A DNA stretch of 64,000 nucleotides from Davidsoniella eucalypti (taxonomy: Eukaryota; Ascomycota; Sordariomycetes; Microascales; Ceratocystidaceae), in NCBI GenBank assembly GCA_004009845.1, contig RMBW01000016.1:248001-312000 (forward strand), read 5' to 3'. The notes under the pieces were generated by a model. The model was not told where the DNA came from, did not search any database, and worked only from the letters and a program-made list of their open reading frames with translations. A program made the translations under genes and the position numbers. Positions 23,009 to 35,019 of this stretch are shown one piece after another (the first letter of the stretch is position 1; each line of letters begins with the position of its first letter).

Positions 23009-25053
23009 TCAAGCCAGAGAGTTGGCAGCGTGGAAGTCGGTCAGAGCCTGCTTGAGGCGGACAATCATGGTCTTCTCACCCTCACGAACCCAGACACGGG
23101 GGTCGTACTTCTTCTTGTTGGGCTTGTCAGCACCCTCGGGGTTACCGATCTGGGCCTTCAGGTAGTCAATGTTGTTGACCATGTAGTCCCGGATGCCGCA
23201 GGTGTAGGCCCACTGCAGGTCAGTGTCCAGGTTGACCTTGACGACACCGTTGCCAATGGCAGTGTGGAACTCGTTAACGGAAGAGCCGGAGCCACCGTGG
23301 AAGACGAAGAAGACTAGATACAGGTTTGAATGTTAGTAAATGGGGATATGATGGCGTATTTTGATAGGTGACCGTAGAAACTTACCGGGCTTCTTCTCGG
23401 CGGAGCCAGCCTTGGAGGCGACGAACTCCTGGTGCTTGGCCAGCAGCTCGGGGTGCAGCTTGACGTTGCCGACCTGGTAAACGCCGTGGACGTTACCGAA
23501 GGCAGCGGCAATGGAGAAGTAAGGAGAGATGCTGGACAGCTTCTCCCAGATCTTGTAAATCTCCTCGGGCTGGGTGTACAGAGAAGCGTTGTCAACATCC
23601 TCGTTGTTGACACCATCCTCCTCACCACCGGTGATACCGATCTCCATCTCGAGCCACTGCTTCATGGGGGCAGCGCGGGCCAGGTACTTGGCGGTCTGCT
23701 CCAGGTTCTCCTCGAAGGACTCCTCGGAAAGATCGATCATGTGAGAAGAGAACAGGGGAAGACCAGTGGCCTTGAAGGAAGCCTCATCAGCCTCCAGCAT
23801 GCCATCGAGCCAAGGCAGGGCGTTCTTGGGGCAGTGGTCGGAGTGCAGGACAACGGGCTAGAGTTCGATGGTTAGTTATCTGGAATCACTATGTTTCGGC
23901 ATAGATAGTACTTACAACACCGTAGATGGGGGCAATGGAGCGGACGTAGTGAGCAGCAGCGACCGAACCAGCGATCGAACCAGCCATGCCGGAGTTTGAC
24001 TGGCCCTTACCGGCGAAGTAGGCGGCACCACCGGACGAGGTCTGGATGATGATGGGCGACTTTAGGTCACGGGCAGCCTCCAGGACAGCAATGCTATAGT
24101 TGAGGTATCATGTTAGTAATTGCATGGGGCTATATGCAGTGCATTGTATGTGTTTTTCAATGTCCAGGCGTCGGCGTGTTGCAAATAGCGTTTTGTGTCG
24201 ACGATTTTCCGTGCCGTGATATTATGCGTCATATAACACGGTCACTACGTGATTTGCTCGTGTTATCGATCTCCGGGCCGAATGCGCAAAACAGCGCGGG
24301 CATCAGAGAGGCCAGGCCGTGTGTGGGGGGCTTTTTTCTTTCTTTTCTGGGCCTAGCTAGTGAGGGTTGAGCATGGAGAGATGAGCTCCGATATCGAAGG
24401 ATGGGAACGGCCGAGTGACCGCATATCCAATCAAAATGCAACCTATTAAAAAGGAAAAGGGAAAAAAGCCCGCACAGCAGGGCAGACCCATACAAGCGAG
24501 GCGAGGTATGATTCACTGCAGCACAGTGAATTTTTCCAGTCGTTCGCTAGCACAGCACACGTAGTCTGCGCAGCGAACCAAGAAAGGGATTTGCAAGCGC
24601 TTTACAGATAGACAAGAACGAAGTGAATAAACAGAGATAGTCAGGAAACTCACACAGTCGACGAGGTGGTGACGTTGACGGCGGGAATGGCAAAGCCAGT
24701 CTTCTTGGCGTACTCGAAGAGCTGCAGAGAAACAGAATTTGTTAGTGCATGGACATAGTGGGGTAGCAGCGCATGTATGGATTGATTGCATATCACATCA
24801 CACCACCACGGCAGAAGCATCACAGAGCATCAGAGCCTGTCGTAGCATCAACGATGGAAACAGCCTGCATGAGCATAGCATACAGTCGAATCGAAGCTAG
24901 GCTAGCTGTAGAGCAGGAGACGCAGATGCCGGCGTCAACAGAAGGTGGGTGAGGCAGCAGAGCAAAGCCACGGAGGTGAAGGCAGAGGATAATACTAACA
25001 CGCAGGACGTCATCGCCGTAGATGACACCGGGCTTGAGGTTGAGAGAGGCCAT
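23009..25053 (-). CDS. FBA1: fructose-bisphosphate aldolase, class II
   Basis: Five exons, 25053-25000, 24721-24654, 24093-23916, 23857-23386 and 23313-23009, sum to 358 aa with a perfect frame. The zinc enzyme splits fructose 1,6-bisphosphate into glyceraldehyde 3-phosphate and dihydroxyacetone phosphate in the cytosol. Zinc and catalytic motifs are present: VVLHSDHCPKNALPW, EMEIGITGGEEDG, FGNVHGVY with VKLHPELL, FVFHGGSGSS and VVKVNLDTDLQWA. Codon use is strongly biased (mostly C-ending codons), as for a highly expressed glycolytic gene. The first two introns are long for this window (278 and 560 nt), while the others are about 58-72 nt; long early introns are common in highly expressed fungal genes. 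Confidence 0.96.
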
Positions 25054-28000
25054 TGTGAATGATTTTGGGTGGTAAAGGACAATTTGAAGTTGTGCTTGAG
25101 GAGCAGGGAAAAAGGAAAAGAAAAAAGAGAGAGATGGAGGAACGGAAGAGGGGGAGCAAGAGCTTAAGAAGAAAACCGAAACGTATACGCAGAAACTCAA
25201 GAAACTTGGGCCTGGAAACGGGGGGGCAACGCAGCGGGGTTCGTTGCGTCAAAGCTACGGCTAACTAAATATCAGGCCGTCCATAAGAGCCTCTTTTTGC
25301 TTGGTTCCCCAAATCAAAGTATTAGTACACAGTGTTGCCAAGCTCAGCAATCCACATGCCACTATAAGCAGCACTATTAAGTGCCTCAACAGAAGGCCGT
25401 CCAGCAAATCAAATGCTGCACATCACCCATCTTCGAACAGGGCAGGCGCAGGCGCAGGTACTCCAGTTTTAGTCTGCTCCATATTAAAGTCCAGTTTAAA
25501 GTCCAGTTTTCCGGTGCCTTTATCAGCTCCTTGCTCCTTCTGTTGTGTGAAATGCTGCGAAGGAATTGCAGAGGTTGGCAGCCGTTCGCTGGATAGTAGT
25601 TGTAGTTGTAATGATCGGAGCCTCAGCCAGGGCGCTTGACGGTTGTTTTGTTTACATGAGCGTTTCTGGCTGTTTCCCTTTTTAATGTCCAGCAAAACAA
25701 CAACGGCGGACTACGCTCTGACTCCGGTGTCTTCTATAGAGTTATATATCAGTGTATAACTACAACTGTACCATCCGGAACACGCCAACGGACGGACTTG
25801 CCCGCCTCTGCGTTCATGTGTCTTGGACATCCAACATGCACAGCTATCGCATGCGCCGCGCTAGCTCGATCTTCACCCATATCTTTGCGGCATTTACTGA
25901 GACTTGGTCAGCCAAAGACCCCTTCATAAGACCCCTCCATATACACATCACCATAGCAGCCCTGTCCATATCATGTTTATGAACCCACACTTCCTACTCG
26001 TATAAAGCACACCCTCCGGGTGGCTTCTACTATTCTTCCACTAGTCATTCTACTCACGAGAGCCTCAAATCTCTGTTCCTCCATCGTCACGGGATCTTTC
26101 TTTTAAGCTAGGCTGGAACTGCCCGCCGCAAAACCGCCGGCCATACCTGAGCGTTGCATCTTACATATGTCGCCTTACTTCTCAACTCCACCAGGGCATC
26201 CGCCTGTTCCAGCAGTTACAAATGGGTTACCTGATCCATCATCAACTGAAAGAGACGGCCAAAAATCCACCAACACAACACCGTGACTATGCTCATTCGC
26301 TTGCTTCTGGCGAGGCTGGGAAAGTGAAACAAAAAGACACCTCGATCCGGCATCATTGCTTTCAAGGACATCTTACAACTATGCTTATGGCACTAAAGAA
26401 GAATGAGACCCCGCGCTTGCCCCCACCGCTGTGTGGCCCTTGTCACAGCCCACCGCCATTGCTCGCGGGCCGTCTCTACAATCCTGCACGCCTTCTTTTA
26501 TTATTGGTTTTCTTCTTCTGATTATTTCCAGGACGAGCCAAGATGTGACATGACGTACCACACGCAAACCGACTACAGCTTCTTTTTATTCGTGGTTGGC
26601 CAATTACCGTGCTAGTATATCATATCAATGATGTCTATCGGTGCCGCATTACGTAGAAGTAGCGTTTACTCTGCTTTTTTGGTCGCAAATGGGAATGGGA
26701 AGCGCTGCTCACTAAGGAATCTTCCCCCCGCCCACCCTTGTACATCATATCCTGTCATGAGCATTATCGGCTTTTCATACAGACATATCGCATGTTCTTA
26801 CATCACTGATCATTGAGGAAAGGTTTTATCCTGTCAGGCCATTTTGTTCATACCATTGTATGTGCTTTCTACCGTCATGCACCCTTAATCGGACATTAAC
26901 CCGGCGTTGTCGACCCTTTTATGAAATCTCATAAGTGGCGTGGTACATCTAGGCAAACATAATCTTACCGTGATACGCCGAAATTATGCCAATATCTATC
27001 CCCAAAGCGCTTCTATTTGCCTGCTGAGGAACTTTACTGCTATAGCTTGAGCAGCACGGTTTATTCCGCAGGTAAATGGCGTTTCGCACAATGTATGGAG
27101 AGCGTTACCCCGCCAAGGCACTGTCAAGTCCACAAATCCCGAGTTCCCGATCCGGTCGTCCTTGGAATTCTCGCCAGTTATCGCAACCCTGGAAACTATA
27201 ACATCACCAATTCGTTTCTACGTTTTGAATCAACCGGTCCCGCCCTCGTACTAGTTATTCCAATTCTCCTGGGTTTAATTTGACCTAGGTCAATACTCGG
27301 CAAAGTCATGTCAGTGATAGCATAGTCTATGACGTGGTATTTCCCATCAGCCGAGGCCTCGATATTGAGCTTCCGGCTTTCCCGATACATCTTATGGGTG
27401 ATTCCATTTAACCAGTTATTCTTCCCGCAGTAATTCTAACGCTTCCGATTGTAAGTCAAATAAATACATAGTTGTGAATGATCATATTTTTATTGCCAAC
27501 TTTGGTGCCTGTTTTAACTGTAAAAGTGGATACCCGAATACAGAACAATTGGCTTGAAAAAGTATAGACGCTTGTTTACCTTTCAATAATTTATGTCTAC
27601 TATCATTATAATCTCTAGTTTCATTGTCATAATTACTCTAGGTTCTATCTATTATTACTTGTCCAAAGAACGTTGCACATCATGTGTTCCGTTGTTTGAT
27701 CAGATCATAAAGCAAGACAGGGAGGTCACAATATAGCTATCAAAGAGTATATATCTTATGCATATATAAACCCTATATCGCCCCAGAAGCTTCACATATT
27801 TCTCTTCTTCTCTCTTGTAAATTTAGGCAGTGATGAACACATTTATCTAACCTAATACCAAATGCTCTGATTCTTCATCTCAACCCTTCACACATGGTCT
27901 ATCAACCTATTGTTTAAACTCGTGCCCATACGAATCACCAAGCCTACGACCCTAAATGAAAGTCACCTAAATCTCCAAGGCATACTAAAATGATATGGCC

Positions 28001-28488
28001 ATGTAAGTTGCAGCCTATTGTAGACAGCTTCTTCCATCTCCAGTACTCAAGCCCCAGTGATTCCCTTGGACGAAGAGGTAAAGAAAGCCACACTACAGAA
28101 GCGTTATCTGGAGAATAGCTCATGGAAATCTACCGTTATAGCAAATTTATAAAACTCCAAAGGTGACACGGGGGTGTCTATTCTTGGTGTCTATCTCACC
28201 GTGCTAGAATGCTACACTGGGGGTGTTATAGTGTGACTCTTAGTGATTATGAACTATATCAACTTGTTATGTCAGTCATTGGTAAGATATATGCGTGTAT
28301 ACAATAGAACACTATTTATATCATCTCTTCAACTTTTTTTTGCTTAAATACCACAAAATGTGGAGGTAGATATGCCATACTTGGTATCTTTTAAGGGCAT
28401 TCTAAAATCTTCGTTTAATTTGCGTAGTTATGTCACAATCCCAGAGCAATTTCCCTTACATGATACTAGAAGATATGGATATATCAAT
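25054..28488. other. 3.4-kb intergenic region
   Basis: No gene can be supported. Just upstream of the aldolase start is an A/G-rich tract (about 25080-25160 on +), that is, C/T-rich on the coding strand, as in strong fungal promoters. A minus-strand frame at about 27194-27410 reads in a protein-like way but has no family or splice support. From 27.4 to 28.4 kb the DNA is very AT-rich. Confidence 0.35.
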
Positions 28489-30043
28489 CTACTGTAAGCC
28501 GGCGGCTCTCTTTGCCTCACGCGTAGCCTGCTCTTCCTCGAGAGTCTCGCGTGCACGCTGCTCTTCCTCGCCTTGTGCCTTGATACCTTTAGCACGCTGG
28601 CGCGCCTCGTACATTTCGCGACTTTTAGTGATGCGCTGCACGATGGTGCCGGCGTTGACGTCCTTGTACTCATGGCTAGGAACTTCTTTGAAGATTCCCA
28701 TCAGCTTGGGGCCTTGGTATGGATCATAGGTGAGCGGCATGAACGATGTCGGACCGTGATAAACGGCGTCAGGAGTTCCCCAGGGTAGCGCCGTCAGGTA
28801 AGACTTGCTAGGTGAGAATGGCGCACCGAAGACCACGGCATCGACGTACTATGTAAAGTTAGTTTTCTGTAAAGTTTTGTCTTTCCATTTGTAGTCGAAA
28901 CTACGGGATATGATTCCTACCTTGCATTGCAAGACACAGAGGCCACGCTCAAAGATGTTCATAATGGGGTAGTTCACACCCTTCCAATGGTTGATGACCT
29001 CGTCATCGTGAACACCGGCCACCACATATGCTGGAGGGTAATCCTCGCCTTTTCCTAGGCGCTCGTTCACGGCTTGTTCCAGATACCAACCTTCATCCCG
29101 GGCAATTTTCTCCTCTGCCTCAACAACACGCTTCAGGAATTCAATGTGACCACTAGAGAACAAGTCGAAACCACCATCCACGTATACCACGCGCTGACCA
29201 GGCCGAGGGCCCTTACCTCCGAACAGCTTCTCGAAGGCGCCGGCTTCCTCAACTGCTGCATTAGACTTGGCCGCTGCTGAGGCACTCCAAAACCAGACAT
29301 CACAGCCAGGCTTGTTACCCGACTTATCGGTGGCGTACAGCTTCATACGCTCTCTCATAGCAGCGCCTACAGATATACGCTCCTCGGCGGTACCAGCACC
29401 TTCCTCTCCAGCGATCACGGCAGCCAGCGACTTGATGAAATGGGTGCGTGTGCACAACAGCATACGGCCGACAAGATCGGTAGTGGAGATCGAAGGGGTG
29501 CGCTTAACGACCTTGAAGCGGTTGGCTGCCTTCACGAAGCGGTAGCAGTCCTCGCCACTGCTGTCAGAAGTGATGTCATCGCCGTGAACGACGTACTTGC
29601 AGCCGTAGTGGCTGATCCAGCCAAGGTCAGTGACATAGGGGGCATGTGATACACTCTGGGTAACCCATCTGCAGGCATCGACTGCGGCAAGACTGTGCGT
29701 TCAACGTTAGTTTGAGTAAACGGATATGTTTTGAAATAACAACAGTCAACATACCGCTCGGCCAGTGTCATCACGGTAGGGCCCTTGTTCTCGAGAATCG
29801 CTTCGTCGGAGTGAACACCGACGTACAGCTCGTTTCCTAGCTGGCGGGCTTGGACAATAGCGCCAGCATGGCCTATATGGTTTCAGCGCAAATTAGCATT
29901 TGGATCGTTCCCTCGGCTCGGGCTCTTTTGATTGTATCGATCTTACCATGGTGAAAGAAGTCGAAGCAGCCATCGATCCAGATACGGTTCTCGAGGATCT
30001 CAGGGGCGGGCTCGCCAGGAGGTGGCTTGATATTAGAGGCCAT
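28489..30043 (-). CDS. ECT1: ethanolamine-phosphate cytidylyltransferase
   Basis: Exons 30043-29947, 29872-29755, 29692-28921 and 28848-28489 give 448 aa. The enzyme makes CDP-ethanolamine, the middle step of the Kennedy pathway to phosphatidylethanolamine. Two cytidylyltransferase domains are visible. The first has IDGCFDFFHHGHAGA (HxGH intact, completed by splicing), WVSQ-like residues and the KRTPSISTTDLVGRM signature. The second has VDGGFDLFSSGHIEF, where the first His of HxGH is replaced by Ser, and ends with VNYPIMNIFERGLCVL and DAVVFGAPF. A charged coiled tail (GEEEQRARETLEEEQATREAK) follows. Three introns are 63-74 nt. Length agrees with filamentous fungal members. Confidence 0.95.
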
Positions 30044-33000
30044 TGTAAGTTGATAGTAGTTTTAAGAAGTTTATTGTGCTCACGCCGATGATAAGGCAGG
30101 GATATTTGAAGGGGACAAAAACATTTACTGGTGAGTTGGAGCAGGATATAATTGAGGGTTAGATTCAGCAAGACAGCAAGAAAGGTTATAGCTTCAAATA
30201 TTGCTACTAGAGAGCTCCAGCCATAGGAGTTACTCAAGCGAAGAAAAAAGGTGGAGTTCAGATCAACACCGCCTACCGTCTACAAAACAGAAGCGGAGCT
30301 ACGTAGACACAACAACTATAACTATGAGACTATTGCATGGCCCCTTTGCTTGTTTAGCGGACTTTGGACAAAACCACTACTATAATTGAAGCCGCGTTTA
30401 AACTTCAGCAAGCCCCCACCATAGACGAAATAAATAGGCTGTACGTTTTGCTGTATTTTTGACTACCCCTCGATGTCCAAAGGGATCAAAACGCATTGAC
30501 AAGATAGGAAACGTGCATATCACATCAAGCATGAGGCTTACCACTTTAGACCACATACATACAGTTGTATCTGTATACATATTATACATACACAATGTAT
30601 GTACAAAACCAAGTTACCAATAGTCTTCCTGCTTCCTTAGTAGCATTGCACGTGCATAAAGCAAGTAGCAAACACACGCAAATCGATCCGTGCGTCAAGG
30701 GAAACTCATGCCTTTGAACTCTTTGACTTTAGGGTTATATGTTTCTCGCGTAGTTAACCCTTCCTGAATTAAACTTTTTTTTTTTTGACCGTCGTATTGC
30801 TGCGAAGTAACAGTAAAGAGATCTTTCAATTTTTTCTTTTTTTTCTTTTTTTCTTTACATATATACTTATGCACTCAATTGTCAGAATTTGTCACTCCAT
30901 GGCATCTGATCGTTGACTTCTGAGAGGTGCTTTGCATGTCGGCCAATGCATCAGTCAGCACTTACATTACATTCTTATATTACATTGTATACCGACATTG
31001 TCCATGTTGATTCTGAAGCTGTACCTGACTGCTACTCCTGCATCCTGCATCGTTTAATAGCGACTAATATACAGAACTATAGTCAACAAGTCAAGTTTCT
31101 GGCCCAACAAAGATGTGATAGCTCTCATGGATACCATATAATCTAGAGGTACTGATGTATGCCGGCAAGTATTGTACTTCTAACACCGGCTTTGGCCGAG
31201 GGGAAAGAGAGGATAGCTGCATGTTGTGTACAGATATAATACATAATACTAGCCTAGGAAACTGTAGCCCATGCTTGTACGTTAGTTGAAACAAGACCCT
31301 AGCGGCCAACAACCAGACTATGGCTTTCTCTGTGACCTAGCTGTCCTAAAGTAAAAAATCTGCAAAAAACATGCCAGACCGGGAGCTAGCCTAGGCTTTG
31401 CGCGCCTTGGCTCTTGATTTTAGCATTTTGTAGAAAGCAAGTTGGTTCGGGAGGAAGCATCAAGTGAATAAGCTTTCAAGCCCAAATTGCTCTAGTTGTA
31501 GGCTTTCTTGCGTATCATAATCTAAGGTTATGAGGGATGGGGCTAAGGCCTAGTCCGTGGAATAATCGATATATGTATGTACATATATGTACTCTTTGAT
31601 CCAACAGAACGAGAGAAACGGTCTTGGGTTCTAGGAACAGGAACAGTAGGAGTTTATCTGACTGGCTTCAGAAAACGACATGTGACGTATAAACAGCGTG
31701 ATTTTGCATCGACAGGACAGAGAAGCACACCGACAACGAGCCAGTCACGGTTACAGTGACAATGAGAAGAACGAAGAAAGTTGTATTGCCCCTGACATGA
31801 GCCAAGATAGGAAATTTACCAGGCAATACAACAAGGTAGAGGTAGAATTAGAGATGCTGGTCGGTCTATGAGATCGATCTCTATTCTATTCCCAACAAGT
31901 AGGCTACCAAACAAGCACAAGGCAAACAAGCAGAAGGCCAAACAACCAGGAAAGTAAACCCAGGGCTTCGGATCAGAGCAGAGAATCCAACTAGGGCCTG
32001 TGAGAGTGGGCATGCTATTGCCATAGCATAGATAAGGTATCTTTAAGTAACTATTTATATGTATAAAAGTATATGATGCAGGGTGCGACATGGACTATCA
32101 AACAGGCAGCAGATAGGCAGCAGATAGGCAGCAGACAAGAGCTGAGAAGGAGATTGGGAGTCTCGAGCATATTAACGATGCATTAATGAGTGGCTGCATT
32201 GCATGTTGGAGGTGTAGCGATGTGAGAAGTACAGATATATGTACATACAACTTATATTGTGTTATATGCATGTAGGCAAGCACTTGCTAGCATCGGGTCT
32301 AGCCAGGAACACGATCGCTTATGTATGAGAAGCAGGACAAGAGCAATACCAAAGAAGAAGAAGAAAGGGTCAGAGGGGGGAGCGAAAGGAAGACAACAGG
32401 GAAGAAAAACACGGCAAACGAGGACAAATACTGCGACTCAAACGCAGCTAGTGAGGGAAGACCCAAGACCCAAGATCCAAGACCTAACTAAAGCCTACAG
32501 AGCTATATAGACTGTACCATACAAACTATACAAAGACGGCGCCGCCGCATCGAAGTCCGAATCAGTTTGGGTGTCCTTCTTCAGCCTTTTGATCTTCTTC
32601 CTTTTCGCCCGTACAATCTTTGCTTAGATTTATCTTCGTGGCGTCTTTATTTCCTGGAGCCGAATTCGGGCGCTTTACAAGATCGTCGATCAAGCACCAT
32701 CATCACCGCCAAGCCCACAAAAATCTTCAAACGTAGACGTACCAAAAAATTGTTTTTTTTTTCTCGCAGCGACAAGAAATCGGAACACAGTTGGCTGTGA
32801 AATCATATTCTCGACATAAGCTGCCAATACTATATCCACAGCTTCACCAACACATCTCGGAGCCGGGCTCGACCACAGAAAAGCGCCTACGACCACACCT
32901 CGACCCGTAAAGAACAACGGCAAACACCGACCACGACGAAGAAGAATATACGTTATGCCGGCTTAGCCGATACACCGAACGCAACCATATCCGACTAGCA

Positions 33001-33395
33001 GTCCTTCTGCAACCACGGATTTCTGCTGTTCTGCCGTTAGGTATAGCGGTTAGCCTGTCGCGTACCAAGAGCTCTCCAGCACTGTGCTGCCTTCTAGGCC
33101 GAGACTCTCGTCACACTGTCGACCGCCGTCCCGACGCCAACAGCAGCCCTTACCGGCTGGAATAAGAGTCGGTGTTCCGAGCCTGTTGTACTGTGATACA
33201 GAGCTGCCATCCTGCTGTCCTGCCATACTGGTCGGTCTGGATACAAGGCTTCGACTCAAACCAGCGGCCTTCTTTCAGCGGTACGGCAAGCTACGTACCA
33301 CATACGCACACCTACACCTACACCTACAGCACCGAAAATACACTACCAACAGCCTTACAGCGTGCTGTATCGCTAGCTGGCAGCAGGCTATTGAA
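30044..33395. other. 3.35-kb intergenic region with simple repeats
   Basis: No gene is supported. A T/C-rich tract at 30772-30858 contains several T-runs. Three copies of an 11-bp unit (AGGCAGCAGAT) stand at 32104-32136. From about 32.5 kb GC rises, likely a long 5' leader of the next + gene. It includes a hexamer repeat (CACCTA) at 33309-33328. Confidence 0.4.
32104..32136. repeat. 11-bp tandem repeat, three units
   Basis: Three head-to-tail copies of AGGCAGCAGAT, the last slightly changed. Intergenic; no function is apparent. Confidence 0.8.
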
Positions 33396-35019
33396 ATGCA
33401 AAAATCTACCCAAAATGCCACCTCGTCCTTCTTCTCCTCCTTCTCTTTTGGCGGCACAAAATCGAGACCCGGAACCAGCTCAGGCGAAGCAGGCCAGAAC
33501 CCAAACCAGAGCCAGAACCAGCTCAGCCAGGCACACTTCAATTCTCACAGCAGAAGCGCGAGCAATGCCGCGTCGCCACAGCCCGACTTCCTGCACGAAT
33601 TCCCGCCAGATTTAACCGCCAACGCCAGTGCCCTGAACCATTCCCACGACGGGGGTTTGACGGCTGCGAGTGCTGCAGCATCCACGTCCGCCAAAGATCG
33701 CAGACCCTCATTCAGCTCGCGCAAAGCCTCGTTCTCGTCGCCTAGCAAAGGCAAACGCCGTCCCAGCGCTGGAAATACTGCCTCGACGCCCGAACCCGCC
33801 CCGCCGCTCCCCGATCTAGCCAGCGCCGTGGCCTCGCACTTTGGCGCTGCTGCTGCCGTGGCCTCCTCTAACGCTGCGCTATCGTCTATCCAAGCCGACC
33901 CCAATACTGCTGCTGCCGCTACTACTGCACACAGCCCTCTGATCCCCGCCGATTTCCCAGCGCCCAGCCGCGCAACCACCTCCGGCCCCCTTGCGACTCC
34001 AAATTCCACGTCGAACTCTGGCTACAACGGACTCATGGCGGCCTATACTACATTGCTGCCCGCGCCGCCCGGAGTCGACGGCGGTGTCCACGGCAACATT
34101 GCCGATCTCGCGCGCAAGCGAGTGAGCACGCTGGACTATCTGCGCAAAGCGTAAGTCTTCTCTCCCGATACCAGCTCGATAGATCGCCGACATCTCAGCC
34201 AAGCCCCGCCCTTCCGGGGACATGGCAGTCTCTACATTCTTGATGTCTCATATGCACGCAACCCCCGCAAGTACGAACGGAACGCCCAACTAACACTCCC
34301 GCAGTCACGAAGGCCGTATCTTCTGGTTCAACACATACCAAATGGAGCGCCCCGATGTGTCGCGCATGAGCGCCTCCAACGCCTCCCGCTACGCCCGCCG
34401 AGCCACGAATTTCCTTTTGCTAGGCGTATCTCTCCCTACGGTGATCGACCTCAATGGCGTCACGCCACTCGAGTATCTGCGTAGTCTCAACACACTCTTG
34501 GCCGAATTCGACACGTTCCAGCAACTCCACGGCGAAAACTCGAGCTCCAGCTCGCTATCGCGCGCGCGTCTCCCGCAAATGTTCCGCAGACCCGGTGCAC
34601 GCCGTCGGTCATCGGCCGCTACTGATCTGGCGTATGGCGACATGGACGCCGGCTCAGGAGGCGCCGGCCCGGCAGCATCTGCAAACGCAGCAGCATTCGC
34701 AGCTACGGAATCAGACTTGTTTCCTGGAGAGACATATACACATTTACTGACGCCATCGCTCCCGTTCGATCCAGATTTCCACGAGACGTTTGCCACGCTG
34801 TGCGATGTGCTCATCGACTGCTACAAGAAGCTGCTGACTCTGATACCAACAAACAAGGAGTGCACGCCACCAGTAGCAGAGCAGTTTGCAAAAGCAGATC
34901 AAAAGGTCCGCAAGCTTATCCTCCAGGGGTCTATCAAGGAGTTCGACGACGCAGTCCGCTCGGCAGTCAAAGTGGAAATGGCCAATCTCAACAAGATTAT
35001 ACTTAGTGGGCTCATATAG
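33396..35019 (+). CDS. hypothetical fungal protein, 489 aa
   Basis: Exons 33396-34150 and 34305-35019, joined across a 154-nt intron (GTAAGT...CTAAC...CCGCAG), give 489 aa. The ATG at 33396 (MQKSTQNATSSFFSSFSFGG) is chosen. The frame runs open upstream to 33084, but that part is leader-like with poor composition. The first 220 residues are low-complexity, rich in Ser/Ala/Pro/Asn and probably disordered. The conserved-looking core begins around the splice junction (RVSTLDYLRKAHEGRIFWFN) and continues with RYARRATNFLLLGVSLPTVI and, after another low-complexity insert, LCDVLIDCYKKLLTLIP. The core is helical, with no catalytic motif, signal or clear membrane segment. I do not recognise the family. 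Confidence 0.75.

Noticed and set aside
24110..24370. 86-codon + frame inside the aldolase intron
   Set aside because: No homology-like feature, and it lies fully in an intron on the opposite strand.
32104..32136. Tandem repeat as a CRISPR-like array
   Set aside because: Units are directly adjacent without spacers and the genome is eukaryotic.
33084..33395. N-terminal extension of the 489-aa protein to position 33084
   Set aside because: The extra 104 residues are Arg/Pro/Ser-rich leader-like sequence with repeats. The ATG at 33396 opens into sequence that fits the rest of the protein.
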